Origin: Polaromonas sp. | Lineage (GTDB): Bacteria > Pseudomonadota > Gammaproteobacteria > Burkholderiales > Burkholderiaceae_C | Reading direction: 5' to 3' | Assembly (NCBI GenBank): GCA_013297865.1 | Contig: JAAFIP010000005.1 | Location: 186,001-250,000, forward strand | Length of the DNA stretch: 64,000 nt | Shown here: positions 41,871-49,845 of the stretch, piece by piece | Layout of the letters: every line of letters begins with the position of its first letter | Numbering within the stretch: position 1 is the first letter of the stretch | The notes under the pieces: generated by a model | Databases searched by the model: none | What the model was told of the DNA's origin: nothing | The model's input: only the letters and a program-made list of their open reading frames with translations | Translations under genes and position numbers: made by a program

Positions 41871-42974
41871 TCAAGGCTTGTTCAGGTCCTGGCGCAGTTG
41901 CTGCAGTTCTGCCTCGGGAAGTGTTTTTTCAATTTCAGCCAGCTTGTCCTTGATAAAGGGCTTCTGGCCCGTCGCCGACTTGACCAGCCAGCGGTAGCCC
42001 CGGGCTTTGTCCACTGGCACGCCTGCGCCGTAGAAGTAGGCCATGCCAGCGGCAAACTGGGCTCCCTCATGCCCGGCCTCGGCAGCGCGCACATACCATT
42101 GGGTGGCGGCGCTGTAGTCCCGGGTCACTATTTCTCCTAAAGAATAGGCCGTGCCCAGCATGAAGGTAATCTCGTTGCGTGCATTGCGGATATGGCTTTC
42201 ACTGGCCAGCCCCGAGCGGCGCACGATGGTGGGCACTTCGCCCTTGCCTTGGGCGAAGTTTTCCATGCTCTGCACGGTGCTCTGCAAAAACAGCTTGGCC
42301 CGGTTGTCCAGCTCTGCCGCATCACGGCCTGCACTGTGGGCCTTGGCCACATGGCTGGCCAGCACCGACACGGCCTTGAAAGGCGACGCGCCCTCCTCCA
42401 TCTCGGGCGAATACCAGGCCTTGAGCATCACGCGGTCCAGATCGGACAGCTGGTCCTGGCGGTATCGGAAATAGCTCAGCACCGTCTTGCCCGAGGGGTG
42501 CCCGGGTATGCCCATGGCATGCATCGCCTCGTGGTGTGAGCAGCCCCACACATCCCGCGCGCGCATCTGCACTGAGACCTTGGTGAAATTCCAGCCATCA
42601 AAACGCACCGGCATGACCAGGCATGCAAACGATGGCTCGTTGGGAATATCCTTGAAAATTTCAAAATCCAGCTGGGCGCTTTGCGCGGCATCGGCATTGC
42701 CGGACACATCAGTAAAGCTCAGGCCGGTGGCGACGGTGGTGGCATCCAGCGCGCGGCGGATGTCTTTTTTATGGCTTTCGGCCTCCAGGCCAAACACCCT
42801 GTAGCGGATCGGCTCGTTGCCTGGCTTCCAGCGGGTCAGGCGCCGGGGCGTGCCGCGCTGGTCCCACAGCACCTCCCACACGGTCTGCAGGTCATCGTCC
42901 AACTGGTCTGCATGGGCCGGGCCCATCAAGCTTGCTGTCAAAAATATTGCCCACACAGCCCAGAATTTTTTCAT
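41871..42974 (-). CDS. Exported zincin-like protein with C-terminal Sel1 repeats
   Basis: A 367-residue secreted protein: signal peptide (FWAVWAIFLTASLMGPAHA), a domain ending in CSHHEAMHAMGIPGH, and Sel1/TPR-like repeats (YSAATQWYVRAAEAGHEGAQ, FAAGMAYFYGAGVPVDKARG). HEAMH (His148, Glu149, His152) is a zinc-protease HExxH motif. His159 could be the third ligand, one residue further than in classical metzincins. The domain resembles DUF2927-type proteins by layout. It lies 9 bases after purU and just before the LysR gene. Peptidase activity is inferred, not shown. Confidence 0.78.
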   Translation of the reverse strand: MKKFWAVWAIFLTASLMGPAHADQLDDDLQTVWEVLWDQRGTPRRLTRWKPGNEPIRYRVFGLEAESHKKDIRRALDATTVATGLSFTDVSGNADAAQSAQLDFEIFKDIPNEPSFACLVMPVRFDGWNFTKVSVQMRARDVWGCSHHEAMHAMGIPGHPSGKTVLSYFRYRQDQLSDLDRVMLKAWYSPEMEEGASPFKAVSVLASHVAKAHSAGRDAAELDNRAKLFLQSTVQSMENFAQGKGEVPTIVRRSGLASESHIRNARNEITFMLGTAYSLGEIVTRDYSAATQWYVRAAEAGHEGAQFAAGMAYFYGAGVPVDKARGYRWLVKSATGQKPFIKDKLAEIEKTLPEAELQQLRQDLNKP

Positions 42975-42983
42975 GATGGTCCC

Positions 42984-43832
42984 CTATCTGAAAACTACCG
43001 TTCGATGTCCGTTCAATAGCACCCGGTGCTCACTATGCCATTTGACAGCGCGGGCCAGCACCTGGCTTTCGGTGTCTTTGCCGCGTGCAGTCAGGTCGTC
43101 TACCGTGTCGCTATGATCGCAGCGCGCAATATCCTGCTCAATGATGGGGCCTTCGTCCAGGTCGGCCGTCACGTAATGGGCGGTGGCGCCAATCAGCTTG
43201 ACGCCCCGGTCGTGCGCCTGGTAGTAGGGCTTGGCACCTTTGAAGCTGGGCAAAAAGCTGTGGTGGATGTTGATGGCGCGGCCCGCCAGGCTGCGGCACA
43301 TGTTGTCGCTCAGAATCTGCATGTAGCGCGCCAACACCACCAGCTCGGCGCCTTCGGCATTGATGATCTCGATTTGCTTTTCTTCCACCTGTGCTTTGGT
43401 GGCGGCAGTCACCGGCAAGTGGTGAAAAGGCACGTTGTAACTGGCCGCCAGCTGGTAGAAATCGCGGTGGTTGCTGATGATGGCGCGGATGTCCAGATGC
43501 AGCATGCCGCTTTTCCAGCGAAACAGCAGGTCATTGAGGCAATGGCCTTCCTTGCTGACCATCAGCACGGTGCGCATGGGGGCAGCAGCGGCATGCAGTT
43601 TGAGCTGCATGGCAAACTTGTCGCCCAGGGGGGCCAGTGCATTGCGCAGTTGGGCTTCGGTCAGGGTGTCGCAGGCAAAGCGCACGCGCATGAAAAACAG
43701 GCCGGTATCGTGGTCGTTGTACTGCGCGGCTTCTTCAATATTGCCCCCGCGTTCGAGCAAAAAGCCTGAAACCGCATGGACAATCCCCGTGCGGTCAGGA
43801 CAGATTAGCGTTAGGATGTAGGTTGCCTGCAT
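42984..43832 (-). CDS. purU: Formyltetrahydrofolate deformylase PurU
   Basis: Hydrolyses 10-formyl-THF to THF and formate, balancing one-carbon pools and supplying formate for purine synthesis. The 282 residues show an N-terminal ACT domain (YILTLICPDRTGIVHAVSGF) and a C-terminal formyltransferase-like domain (LARYMQILSDNM, INIHHSFLPSFKGAKPYYQA with the catalytic His, GATAHYVTADLDEGPIIEQD). ATG 43832 starts the ACT domain directly; ATG 43880 is an in-frame alternative. Divergent from the aminotransferase at 43989. Confidence 0.96.
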   Translation of the reverse strand: MQATYILTLICPDRTGIVHAVSGFLLERGGNIEEAAQYNDHDTGLFFMRVRFACDTLTEAQLRNALAPLGDKFAMQLKLHAAAAPMRTVLMVSKEGHCLNDLLFRWKSGMLHLDIRAIISNHRDFYQLAASYNVPFHHLPVTAATKAQVEEKQIEIINAEGAELVVLARYMQILSDNMCRSLAGRAINIHHSFLPSFKGAKPYYQAHDRGVKLIGATAHYVTADLDEGPIIEQDIARCDHSDTVDDLTARGKDTESQVLARAVKWHSEHRVLLNGHRTVVFR

Positions 43833-43878
43833 CGCTGTATTCTCGCTGATTTTGGGCAGTTTTGATGCTGTTTTAATC

Positions 43879-43937
43879 ATGTTTTAGTGCTCCAGCCCAA
43901 TAAAACATCGCGGGGGCAGCTATTGTTTTTATAGCAA
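43879..43937 (+). repeat. Dispersed element in the purU-aminotransferase divergent spacer
   Basis: A good copy: GTGCTCCAGCCC arm, AATAAAACATCGCGGGGGCA core, GCTATTGTTTTTATAGC end palindrome. It lies between two divergent genes, so it probably overlaps one 5' leader or promoter. Confidence 0.87.
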
Positions 43938-43988
43938 TTAAATGTATTTCAGGGTAGACGGTATTTGCATTTTTCAAGGAGACCTGCT

Positions 43989-45329
43989 GTGGCTTTCAAC
44001 GACTTCTCAATGGACAACCAGTGGCTGCCTTTCACGCCCAACCGCCACTTCCGCCAGGACCCGCGCGTCTTCGTGGCCGCCGAGGGCATGCACTTCACCA
44101 CCCACGATGGCCGCAAGGTGCTCGACGGCATCAGCAGCCTGTGGTGTGTAGGCGCGGGGCATAACCGCAAGCCGATCAACGAGGCGATCAAAAAGCAGCT
44201 CGATACGCTGGACTACGCCACCGCTTTCAACGCCAGCAACGACCAGGCCTTCAAGGCCGCACAGATGATTGCGCACATGGCCCCGGGCGACCTGAACAAG
44301 GTGATGTTCTGCAACTCTGGGTCTGAAGCGGCTGACACTTCCATGAAAGTGGCTCTGGCTTACCACAGAGCGCGCGGCGAGGGCCACCGCAATGTGTTTA
44401 TTGGCCGCGAGCGTGGCTACCACGGCGTCGGCTTTGGCGGCATGAGCGTGGGCGGCATTCCGGCCAACCGTAAGGTCTATGGCACGGCGCTGCTGCCGCG
44501 GGTGGACCATCTGCGTTTTATCCACGACCCCGTCAACCATGCCTATATCCACAACCAGGAGCCGGTGTGGCAAGACGATATCCTGGCCGAGCTGGAAACC
44601 CGCATTTTGCCTTTGCATGACCCCAGCAATATTGCCGCCGTGATCGTGGAGCCTGTGGCCGGCAGTGCGGGCTGGTATCTGCCGCCCCAGGGCTACCTCA
44701 AGCGCCTTCGTGAGATCTGCGACAAGCATGGCATTTTGCTGATTTTTGATGAGGTCATCACCGGCTTTGGCCGCCTGGGCACCAACTTTGCCGCCGACTA
44801 TTACGGCGTGGTGCCCGACATGCTGAACTTTGCTAAGTGCGTCACCAATGGCGTGATCCCGCTGGGTGGTGTGATCTGCCGCGAGCACATTTACCAGGCC
44901 TTCCTGGACGGCAATGCCAAGTCCCCTGACCATGCCATCGAGTTCTTCCACGGCTACACCTACAGCGGCCACCCGGTGGCCTGCGCAGCGGCGATTGCCA
45001 CGCTCAACCTGTTCAAAGAAGACAACCTGTTTGAACGCGCAGGCCAAATGGGCCGCGTGCTGGGCGACGCCATGCACAGCGCCCTCAAGGGCCTGCCCAA
45101 TGTGGTGAGCATCCGCACCATGGGCCTGGCAGGCGCGGTGGAGATGACGCCGATCGCGGGCGCTCCAGGCAAGCGCGGTTACGGCATCTTTCTGGACTGC
45201 TACCACCAGGGCGTGCTGGTGCGCCCAGCAGGAGAAAACATCGTGCTGTGCCCGCCCTACATTGTGGACAAGGCGCAGATTGACCAGCTCGTGGGCACGC
45301 TGGCAGCCAGCATCAAGAAACACGCCTAA
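43989..45329 (+). CDS. Class III omega-aminotransferase (beta-alanine:pyruvate type)
   Basis: A 446-residue PLP enzyme. GTG 43989 follows a perfect AAGGAG site, better than the upstream in-frame TTG-type start. N-terminal NQWLPFTPNRHFRQDPR is typical of omega-amino acid:pyruvate aminotransferases. FCNSGSEAADTSMKVAL binds PLP phosphate, LIFDEVITGFGRLG carries the Asp, and the PLP lysine lies in FAKCVTNGVIPLGG; ending GENIVLCPPYIVDKAQ. Beta-alanine is a likely donor, but other omega-amines are possible. The methylmalonate-semialdehyde dehydrogenase often found next to it is not here. Confidence 0.94.
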   Translation: MAFNDFSMDNQWLPFTPNRHFRQDPRVFVAAEGMHFTTHDGRKVLDGISSLWCVGAGHNRKPINEAIKKQLDTLDYATAFNASNDQAFKAAQMIAHMAPGDLNKVMFCNSGSEAADTSMKVALAYHRARGEGHRNVFIGRERGYHGVGFGGMSVGGIPANRKVYGTALLPRVDHLRFIHDPVNHAYIHNQEPVWQDDILAELETRILPLHDPSNIAAVIVEPVAGSAGWYLPPQGYLKRLREICDKHGILLIFDEVITGFGRLGTNFAADYYGVVPDMLNFAKCVTNGVIPLGGVICREHIYQAFLDGNAKSPDHAIEFFHGYTYSGHPVACAAAIATLNLFKEDNLFERAGQMGRVLGDAMHSALKGLPNVVSIRTMGLAGAVEMTPIAGAPGKRGYGIFLDCYHQGVLVRPAGENIVLCPPYIVDKAQIDQLVGTLAASIKKHA

Positions 45330-45422
45330 GCTGCCGCCAGGGCAAATGTGCGGGGCTGGCCTGGCGCGGCGGCCCCATGTAGCGCGGGATGGCTTTTGCA
45401 CTGCGGTGCAGCATTTTTCCAC

Positions 45423-45528
45423 TTGAATGTGCGTTTTTTCACATTCAAAATCGGCGATCTTGTAACATTTGTTATTAGTCTTGTAGTGTCTGCGACACTT
45501 GCGGTTTTGGTTTTAACCGCATGCGGTT
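45423..45528 (+). promoter_or_regulatory. Palindrome-rich leader with alternative pairings
   Basis: Upstream of the gene at 45617 are: TTGAATGTG/CACATTCAA (45423-45448) with six T in the loop; AGTGTC/GACACT (45485-45499); and GCGGTT (45501-45506), AACCGC (45515-45520) and GCGGTT (45523-45528). The middle AACCGC can pair with either neighbour, and the last 14 bases form a perfect palindrome. This could be a DNA operator or an RNA switch; the rest of the 45330-45616 gap shows nothing else. Confidence 0.45.
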
Positions 45529-45616
45529 ATTCTCTCTACCGCCCCAATACCGTGACATACAAAAAATGCCATCGCTGTGACTCGCGCAAGCTCCAGGCTA
45601 TTGCCCGGAGGCGGGG

Positions 45617-46423
45617 GTGAAGCACATCTTCGACAAGTTTGCCACCCGTGTGGCACGCGCCACCGACTCACTGCTGCATGGCGACTCCAAGCCGCTGGAT
45701 GCGGGCGTGCCTGGCAATCCCTGGCCTGCCGATGCAGATGCCGCGGTCAGCAGTCGCGGCGACAGTGGAACGTCGGGCAATTCGCTGATATGGGCGCCCT
45801 CGATGCAATCGGGTTTGAGCCCCCTCGAAGCTGCGGGGCCTGCGGGGCCCGCGTCACAGTCCAGCCCGTGGAATGAGGCTGTCGACGCCTGCTTTGCACA
45901 GGCTGGCCTGGAATCTTTGGCGTTGTCCCAGCAGCTGTTGGTGCGCATCGGCGCCCTGCTGTGGGCCGCGCGCAGTGTGCCGCGTGGTGACCTGCTGTAC
46001 ATCACGGCAGGCAAAAAGCTGATCGCCGTGTTTGACTCGCGCCGCCTGGTGGTGACTGTGCGCGAGGATGCCAGCGCCGACGACCTCAAGCAGCTGGTCA
46101 GCCAGGCCATTGTGGACAGCCCCACGGCACTGCCTGATGGCCGGGAGCATTATCTGTGGGACATCATCTGGCAATACGCCCAGCATGACCCCGAAGCCCT
46201 TAACGAACTGCCTGCAGACATCGCCCAGCGCACTTACCAGCTGCGTCGCCTGCCTTCAGTGTCGCCAGCCTTGCTCAAGCGGCGCCATACCCTGGTGCTG
46301 CGCCATCTGCTGGCAGGCAATTTCAACTTTGACCAGCTGCTGGAGGCGACTCAGATCGCAGCGCCTTTGCTGTGCCGTGACGTCGCTGCCTTGGTGCTGA
46401 CACGGGCGCTCAAACTGGTGTAA
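45617..46423 (+). CDS. Unknown protein upstream of the BLUF gene
   Basis: A 268-residue protein starting at GTG 45617, six bases after GGAG. No family is recognised. The N-terminal ~85 residues are Ser/Gly/Pro/Ala-rich and probably disordered. The rest is compact (QLLVRIGALLWAARSVPRGD, LIAVFDSRRLVVTVRED, QAIVDSPTALPDG, HYLWDIIWQYAQHD). No signal peptide or membrane segment is seen. It is followed by a BLUF photoreceptor gene on the same strand after a 150-base gap with its own possible promoter, so a functional link is only suggested by position. Confidence 0.7.
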   Translation: MKHIFDKFATRVARATDSLLHGDSKPLDAGVPGNPWPADADAAVSSRGDSGTSGNSLIWAPSMQSGLSPLEAAGPAGPASQSSPWNEAVDACFAQAGLESLALSQQLLVRIGALLWAARSVPRGDLLYITAGKKLIAVFDSRRLVVTVREDASADDLKQLVSQAIVDSPTALPDGREHYLWDIIWQYAQHDPEALNELPADIAQRTYQLRRLPSVSPALLKRRHTLVLRHLLAGNFNFDQLLEATQIAAPLLCRDVAALVLTRALKLV

Positions 46424-46485
46424 GTGTCGTCCTGCATACAGTGCCAGTGCGGGTTAAAACGCATATTTCACTACTTTTTGGGTCC

Positions 46486-46491
46486 TATAAT
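46486..46491 (+). promoter_or_regulatory. Candidate -10 box for the BLUF gene
   Basis: A perfect TATAAT lies 83 bases before the GTG of the BLUF gene. The -35 side is weak (TTTCAC at 46466-46471, spacing only 14), so an activator may be needed. Confidence 0.4.
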
Positions 46492-46573
46492 TCGCCAGCA
46501 GTAATCTCTTGCCCATGATCTGCAGCGGGCTATCTTCACAGGGACGCGCAGCAAGCGCATACAAGGATCAGCA

Positions 46574-47041
46574 GTGTTATACCGGATGTCCTATTGCAGC
46601 GTGTCGCAAAGCCCGATCACCCACGGCTTGGTGCGCAATGTGCTGATGGGTTCGCGCTTCAATAACCGGCGTGACGGCATCACCGGCATGCTGATGGCCG
46701 ACGACAGCCGTTTTTTACAGGTACTGGAAGGCCCGGAATCTGCCGTACGTGCCCTCTACAAACGCATCATGAGCGACCCACGCCACCGCTGCGTGGTGGA
46801 GCTGACGCGTGAAGCCCAGACTGCCGAGCGCTGGTATCCCAACTGGAGCATGGGCTATATCCCTCTGAGCGCGCAGGAGCTGGATGAAGTGGTTGACAAG
46901 GCTTTGGAGCAGGTGGCTTTGGAAAAACACGCCAGCTGGATGCGCGGTGCTGCGGTGCTGCGCATGGTGCTGAGCAATACCGAGCAACCGTCTGAGAGTC
47001 TGTTGCAGCCTCAGTGGGGTATGCAAGCCAGAAGGGCTTGA
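46574..47041 (+). CDS. BLUF-domain blue-light sensor (short form)
   Basis: A 155-residue flavin photoreceptor. The key residues are in place with the spacing of AppA: Tyr7 (RMSYCSVS), Asn31 (FNNRRDGITGML) and Gln49 (RFLQVLEGP), plus Trp91/Met93 (NWSMGYIPL). ALYKRIMSDPRHRCVVE is the usual FAD-side helix. GTG 46574 follows an AAGGA site. About 55 residues after the core form a short C-terminal helical cap with no enzymatic output, so it should signal by protein-protein contact, possibly with the unknown gene just upstream. Confidence 0.95.
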   Translation: MLYRMSYCSVSQSPITHGLVRNVLMGSRFNNRRDGITGMLMADDSRFLQVLEGPESAVRALYKRIMSDPRHRCVVELTREAQTAERWYPNWSMGYIPLSAQELDEVVDKALEQVALEKHASWMRGAAVLRMVLSNTEQPSESLLQPQWGMQARRA

Positions 47042-47121
47042 AGTCTGGGCAGCAGCCTTGTGCTCAGTCACAGGGGCTGTGCATCCAAGGCGCTGGCAGG
47101 TGAGTGTTGACTAGTGCTCGC

Positions 47122-47511
47122 TCAGTGCAAGATCACCGGATTTTGTGCCAATTGGGTATAGCACTCCAGCGCGTCTTCCACTTCGTCCTGTGTCGGCGTT
47201 TTTTCCTGCCAGGCATTGATCTGCTGCTGAAACAGCTCGGCCCAAGAGCCGTCCAGATACACCTCTTTGCCCGAGCGCTTGTCGACAATTTCAAAGCCAT
47301 GGCGTGCCAGGCGCAAACCGCTGTTTTCGCCCGCACCCCGGGCCGCAGCCACGGGCTGGCCGTTGGTCATCTGGACATCACTGCCGCTTTGCAGGTGGCC
47401 GCCGCGCCCATTGAGAGCTACCGCAACCGCATCCTGTGCCTGGGCAGATTCCTGTGCCTCGGCCTGCAGGTGCACCACCACAAAAGCGTCGGAGTCATAG
47501 AGCATTTGCAT
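47122..47511 (-). CDS. DUF3567-family protein
   Basis: A 129-residue protein found mainly in Burkholderiales, with no known function. It starts QMLYDSDAFVVVHL and carries RHGFEIVDKRSGKEVYLDGS and ALECYTQLAQNPVILH. ATG 47511 is chosen because an AAAGGA site lies about 10 bases upstream; ATG 47505 is an alternative. The Ala/Gln-rich part after residue 15 is less conserved in appearance. No signal peptide is seen, and it has no obvious operon partner. Confidence 0.85.
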   Translation of the reverse strand: MQMLYDSDAFVVVHLQAEAQESAQAQDAVAVALNGRGGHLQSGSDVQMTNGQPVAAARGAGENSGLRLARHGFEIVDKRSGKEVYLDGSWAELFQQQINAWQEKTPTQDEVEDALECYTQLAQNPVILH

Positions 47512-47673
47512 AAGAGGGTTTTCCTTTTCGCGCTGATACAAGCGTACACCACATCAGGTAATAACGACTATGCAGATTTCAAGGCTGACAGGGTTTTTCC
47601 GCAGTATTTCACGAAAAACACCACAGTTACACTGCTATCGGCCTGATAGCAACGTGTTACAGCTTGGCAAAGG

Positions 47674-48828
47674 CTAACGCAAAGCCGGACTGCGCAGCTG
47701 CAGCTCAAAGGTGTTGCCGTTGGCGTCGGTCTGTTTCACCCTGGCGGGCAGGTAGCCCAGACTGGGAGCAAGCCACAGTTCCAGGCGTGGGTCAAACTCC
47801 TTGCGCGGATTGCGCACGACACGAATCGCGTTGGCCTGGCCTGCAGGCAATTGCACGGCCTCCATGCCTTCCACACTGAACACCCAGGTCTCCACTTCCT
47901 GCGTGCTGACGACCTGCACCGACACATTGCTGGCCCGCTCGAGCAGGCCCGGGTTGCCCGCCACCAAGGCGGCCATCTGCACCAGCACACTCAAGCGGTC
48001 CTGCGCGCCGCGCTGCAGCGGCGCACTGCTCTGGTTGCCCGAGAAACTGATGACGCCTTCGTCGCGCCGAAAATGCGCCGCCCGCTCGCTGCGGTTGAAA
48101 CGCTTGTCCGCATAGCGCAGCGGCTGCAGGCCCTCGCCGCCCAGGCTGCCCACACTGGTTTGGCTCAGCAGGGGGACAAACATGGCCGTGGACTCCAGAC
48201 GCAGCTGGTACTCCTTGCCGTCGGTCGTCCACTGCAGGCTGCCTGAGCCATTGCGGGGTTGCCCGTTGTTAACCGCAATGGCGTCGTAGCTGAACTTGCC
48301 CGAGGCCGGGAAAGTCAAAGGAGTGTTTGCCACTGCTGCGCCCGCCGCCTCGGCCTGTGTGCTGCTGGCAGATGGGTCGCTGGAGGTAGCACTGGCTGCG
48401 GGAGCAGTAGCGGCTGCTGCGGTGGCGGTCACTGTCTGTGAACTGGCATCTGCAGCTGAGGCTGTCTGCACTGGCGGCTCTGGCGGCGCTATTTTTTCTA
48501 TAGCTGCTCCCGCGATATTTGATTGGTCTGGAGGCTTGTTAGGCTCTATAACTTGGGGGCGTGGGGCAGGTTTGAGAGCCGGTTTGGCAACGCGTGGGGC
48601 TGCGGGCCGCGCAGCAGGTGCAGGTGCTGCAGCTGCTGGGCTGGGCGCAGTGCTGTCCACGGCAGGCTCGACGGTACGTGTGCTGAACGCCGTCTTGCTG
48701 CCTGCACTGCCAGACAGGCTCCATGCTGTGTCAGCGCCCGAGAGTACCCAGCCGTGGGCCAGCATCACCAGCAGCGCCAGCAAGAGCAGTTTGCGCCAGG
48801 GCGGTGTCGTCGTGATCTCTGGGGACAT
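47674..48828 (-). CDS. DUF3108 protein with N-terminal anchor and Pro/Ala-rich stalk
   Basis: A 384-residue protein: one N-terminal membrane segment (LLLLALLVMLAHGWVL), a long Pro/Ala/Thr-rich stretch to about residue 165, then a DUF3108 beta-rich domain (FPASGKFSYDAIAVNNGQ, GSLQWTTDGKEYQLRLES, GYLPARVKQTDANGN). DUF3108 proteins are periplasmic and of unknown function. ATG 48828 is preferred; ATG 48858 is in frame. A dispersed element is translated in the stalk (residues about 94-113). Confidence 0.87.
   Translation of the reverse strand: MSPEITTTPPWRKLLLLALLVMLAHGWVLSGADTAWSLSGSAGSKTAFSTRTVEPAVDSTAPSPAAAAPAPAARPAAPRVAKPALKPAPRPQVIEPNKPPDQSNIAGAAIEKIAPPEPPVQTASAADASSQTVTATAAAATAPAASATSSDPSASSTQAEAAGAAVANTPLTFPASGKFSYDAIAVNNGQPRNGSGSLQWTTDGKEYQLRLESTAMFVPLLSQTSVGSLGGEGLQPLRYADKRFNRSERAAHFRRDEGVISFSGNQSSAPLQRGAQDRLSVLVQMAALVAGNPGLLERASNVSVQVVSTQEVETWVFSVEGMEAVQLPAGQANAIRVVRNPRKEFDPRLELWLAPSLGYLPARVKQTDANGNTFELQLRSPALR
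48489..48545 (-). repeat. Dispersed element copy, inside the DUF3108 gene
   Basis: Sense-oriented to the gene. The end ATTTTTTCTATAGC and core TGCTCCCGCGATATTTGATT are clear, followed by GGTCTGGAGGC. Read as NKPPDQSNIAGAAIEKIA in the disordered Pro/Ala stalk. Confidence 0.85.
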
Positions 48829-48873
48829 GGGGTGCAATATACCGCGCCACAGCGCCATGCAGAGGCTGCCAGC

Positions 48874-49677
48874 TTAAGACAGTGCCTGCCCCACCGACAG
48901 CTTCGCGCCCAGATCGAGTGATAGCTGCTGGCTGCAGCGCTGCAGTGCGCGGGCCACCACGCCGTTCCACGCGCTGTCAAAGCTGGCCACCGGGCCCAGT
49001 GAGACCAGGCCCAGCACCATATGGCCACTGGCGTCAAACACGGGCGCGCAAAACCCGGCAATGCCCGGCAGTAAGGTGTCGCACACACGGCCCAGGCCGT
49101 GCTTGCGGGTTTCTTCAAACAGGGCCTGGGCTGCAGCCATTGTGGTGGGTGCGTCGCCGCGCGGGGCTCTGGCCAGGGCCGCCAGCTCGGACTTGAGCAT
49201 CGGGGCGATGGCCTGCGCGCTGACATGCGCCGCAAAGCAGCGGCCCGTGGCACTGGTGAGCAAGGGCATCACATCGCCCAGCCGCAAATTGACCGTCACG
49301 GCCTGGGGCGGCTCCTGCCAGTGCACGATGGTGGGACCGTGGTTGCCCCATACCGCAATGGCCAGGGTATGGCCTATCTGCTGCATCAGGTCGTCCATGC
49401 GCGCCCGGGCCAATTGGACGGCGTCCATTCTTTCCAAGGAAGCAAGCCCTAACTTCAGCGCAGCAGGCCCCAGATCGTAACGGGTGTTGTGCTCGTCCTG
49501 CACCACCAGGCCCAGCCGCTGGTAGCTCACCAAATAACGGTGCGCTTTGGCCGCGCTCATGCCCGCCGCGGCGCCCAGGTCGCGCAGCATCATCGGGGCG
49601 CGGGCTTCGGCCAGTGCGTTCAACAAGGCGAAGCCGACCTCGACAGACTGGATACCGGCTTGGGGTTTGGAGGGCAT
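48874..49677 (-). CDS. IclR-family transcription regulator
   Basis: A 267-residue regulator with an N-terminal winged helix (SVEVGFALLNALAEARAPMM, MSAAKAHRYLVSYQRLGLV) and a C-terminal GAF-like effector domain (RCFAAHVSAQAIAPML, LPGIAGFCAPVFDASGHMVL). ATG 49677 is chosen because a frame extended to TTG 49713 would run into the divergent operator. It is divergent from an FAH-family hydrolase gene, which it probably controls; such regulators often sense aromatic or related carboxylates. Confidence 0.93.
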   Translation of the reverse strand: MPSKPQAGIQSVEVGFALLNALAEARAPMMLRDLGAAAGMSAAKAHRYLVSYQRLGLVVQDEHNTRYDLGPAALKLGLASLERMDAVQLARARMDDLMQQIGHTLAIAVWGNHGPTIVHWQEPPQAVTVNLRLGDVMPLLTSATGRCFAAHVSAQAIAPMLKSELAALARAPRGDAPTTMAAAQALFEETRKHGLGRVCDTLLPGIAGFCAPVFDASGHMVLGLVSLGPVASFDSAWNGVVARALQRCSQQLSLDLGAKLSVGQALS

Positions 49678-49702
49678 GGAGGAGGGCAATCGGGGTGGCG
49701 TA

Positions 49703-49740
49703 GAATTACGCAATGGTAAACGAGTTTACCTAAACGTAAT
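49703..49740. promoter_or_regulatory. Two-tier palindromic operator, probably for IclR
   Basis: A 38-base perfectly symmetric layout: outer arms AATTACG (49703-49709) and CGTAATT (49734-49740), 4-base spacers, inner arms GGTAAAC (49714-49720) and GTTTACC (49723-49729) with a 2-base centre. It lies in the spacer between the IclR-type gene and the FAH-family gene, 26 bases from the regulator start. Confidence 0.8.
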
Positions 49741-49845
49741 TTTGGGATTGCTCTATGGAGGCTTCTTACCTCTCCTCCGCCAGGGCAGCGCCACCGAGAA
49801 CGGCCCCCGGGCATAACTGAAAAACGCACTACTCACAGGAATTGT

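Noticed and set aside
45348-45620. Possible 90-residue lipoprotein-like frame (LVLTAC, CHRC) overlapping the next start by GTGA
   Set aside because: No plausible start with a ribosome binding site, and it runs through the palindrome-rich leader whose base composition explains the hydrophobic stretch; left as an outside possibility only.
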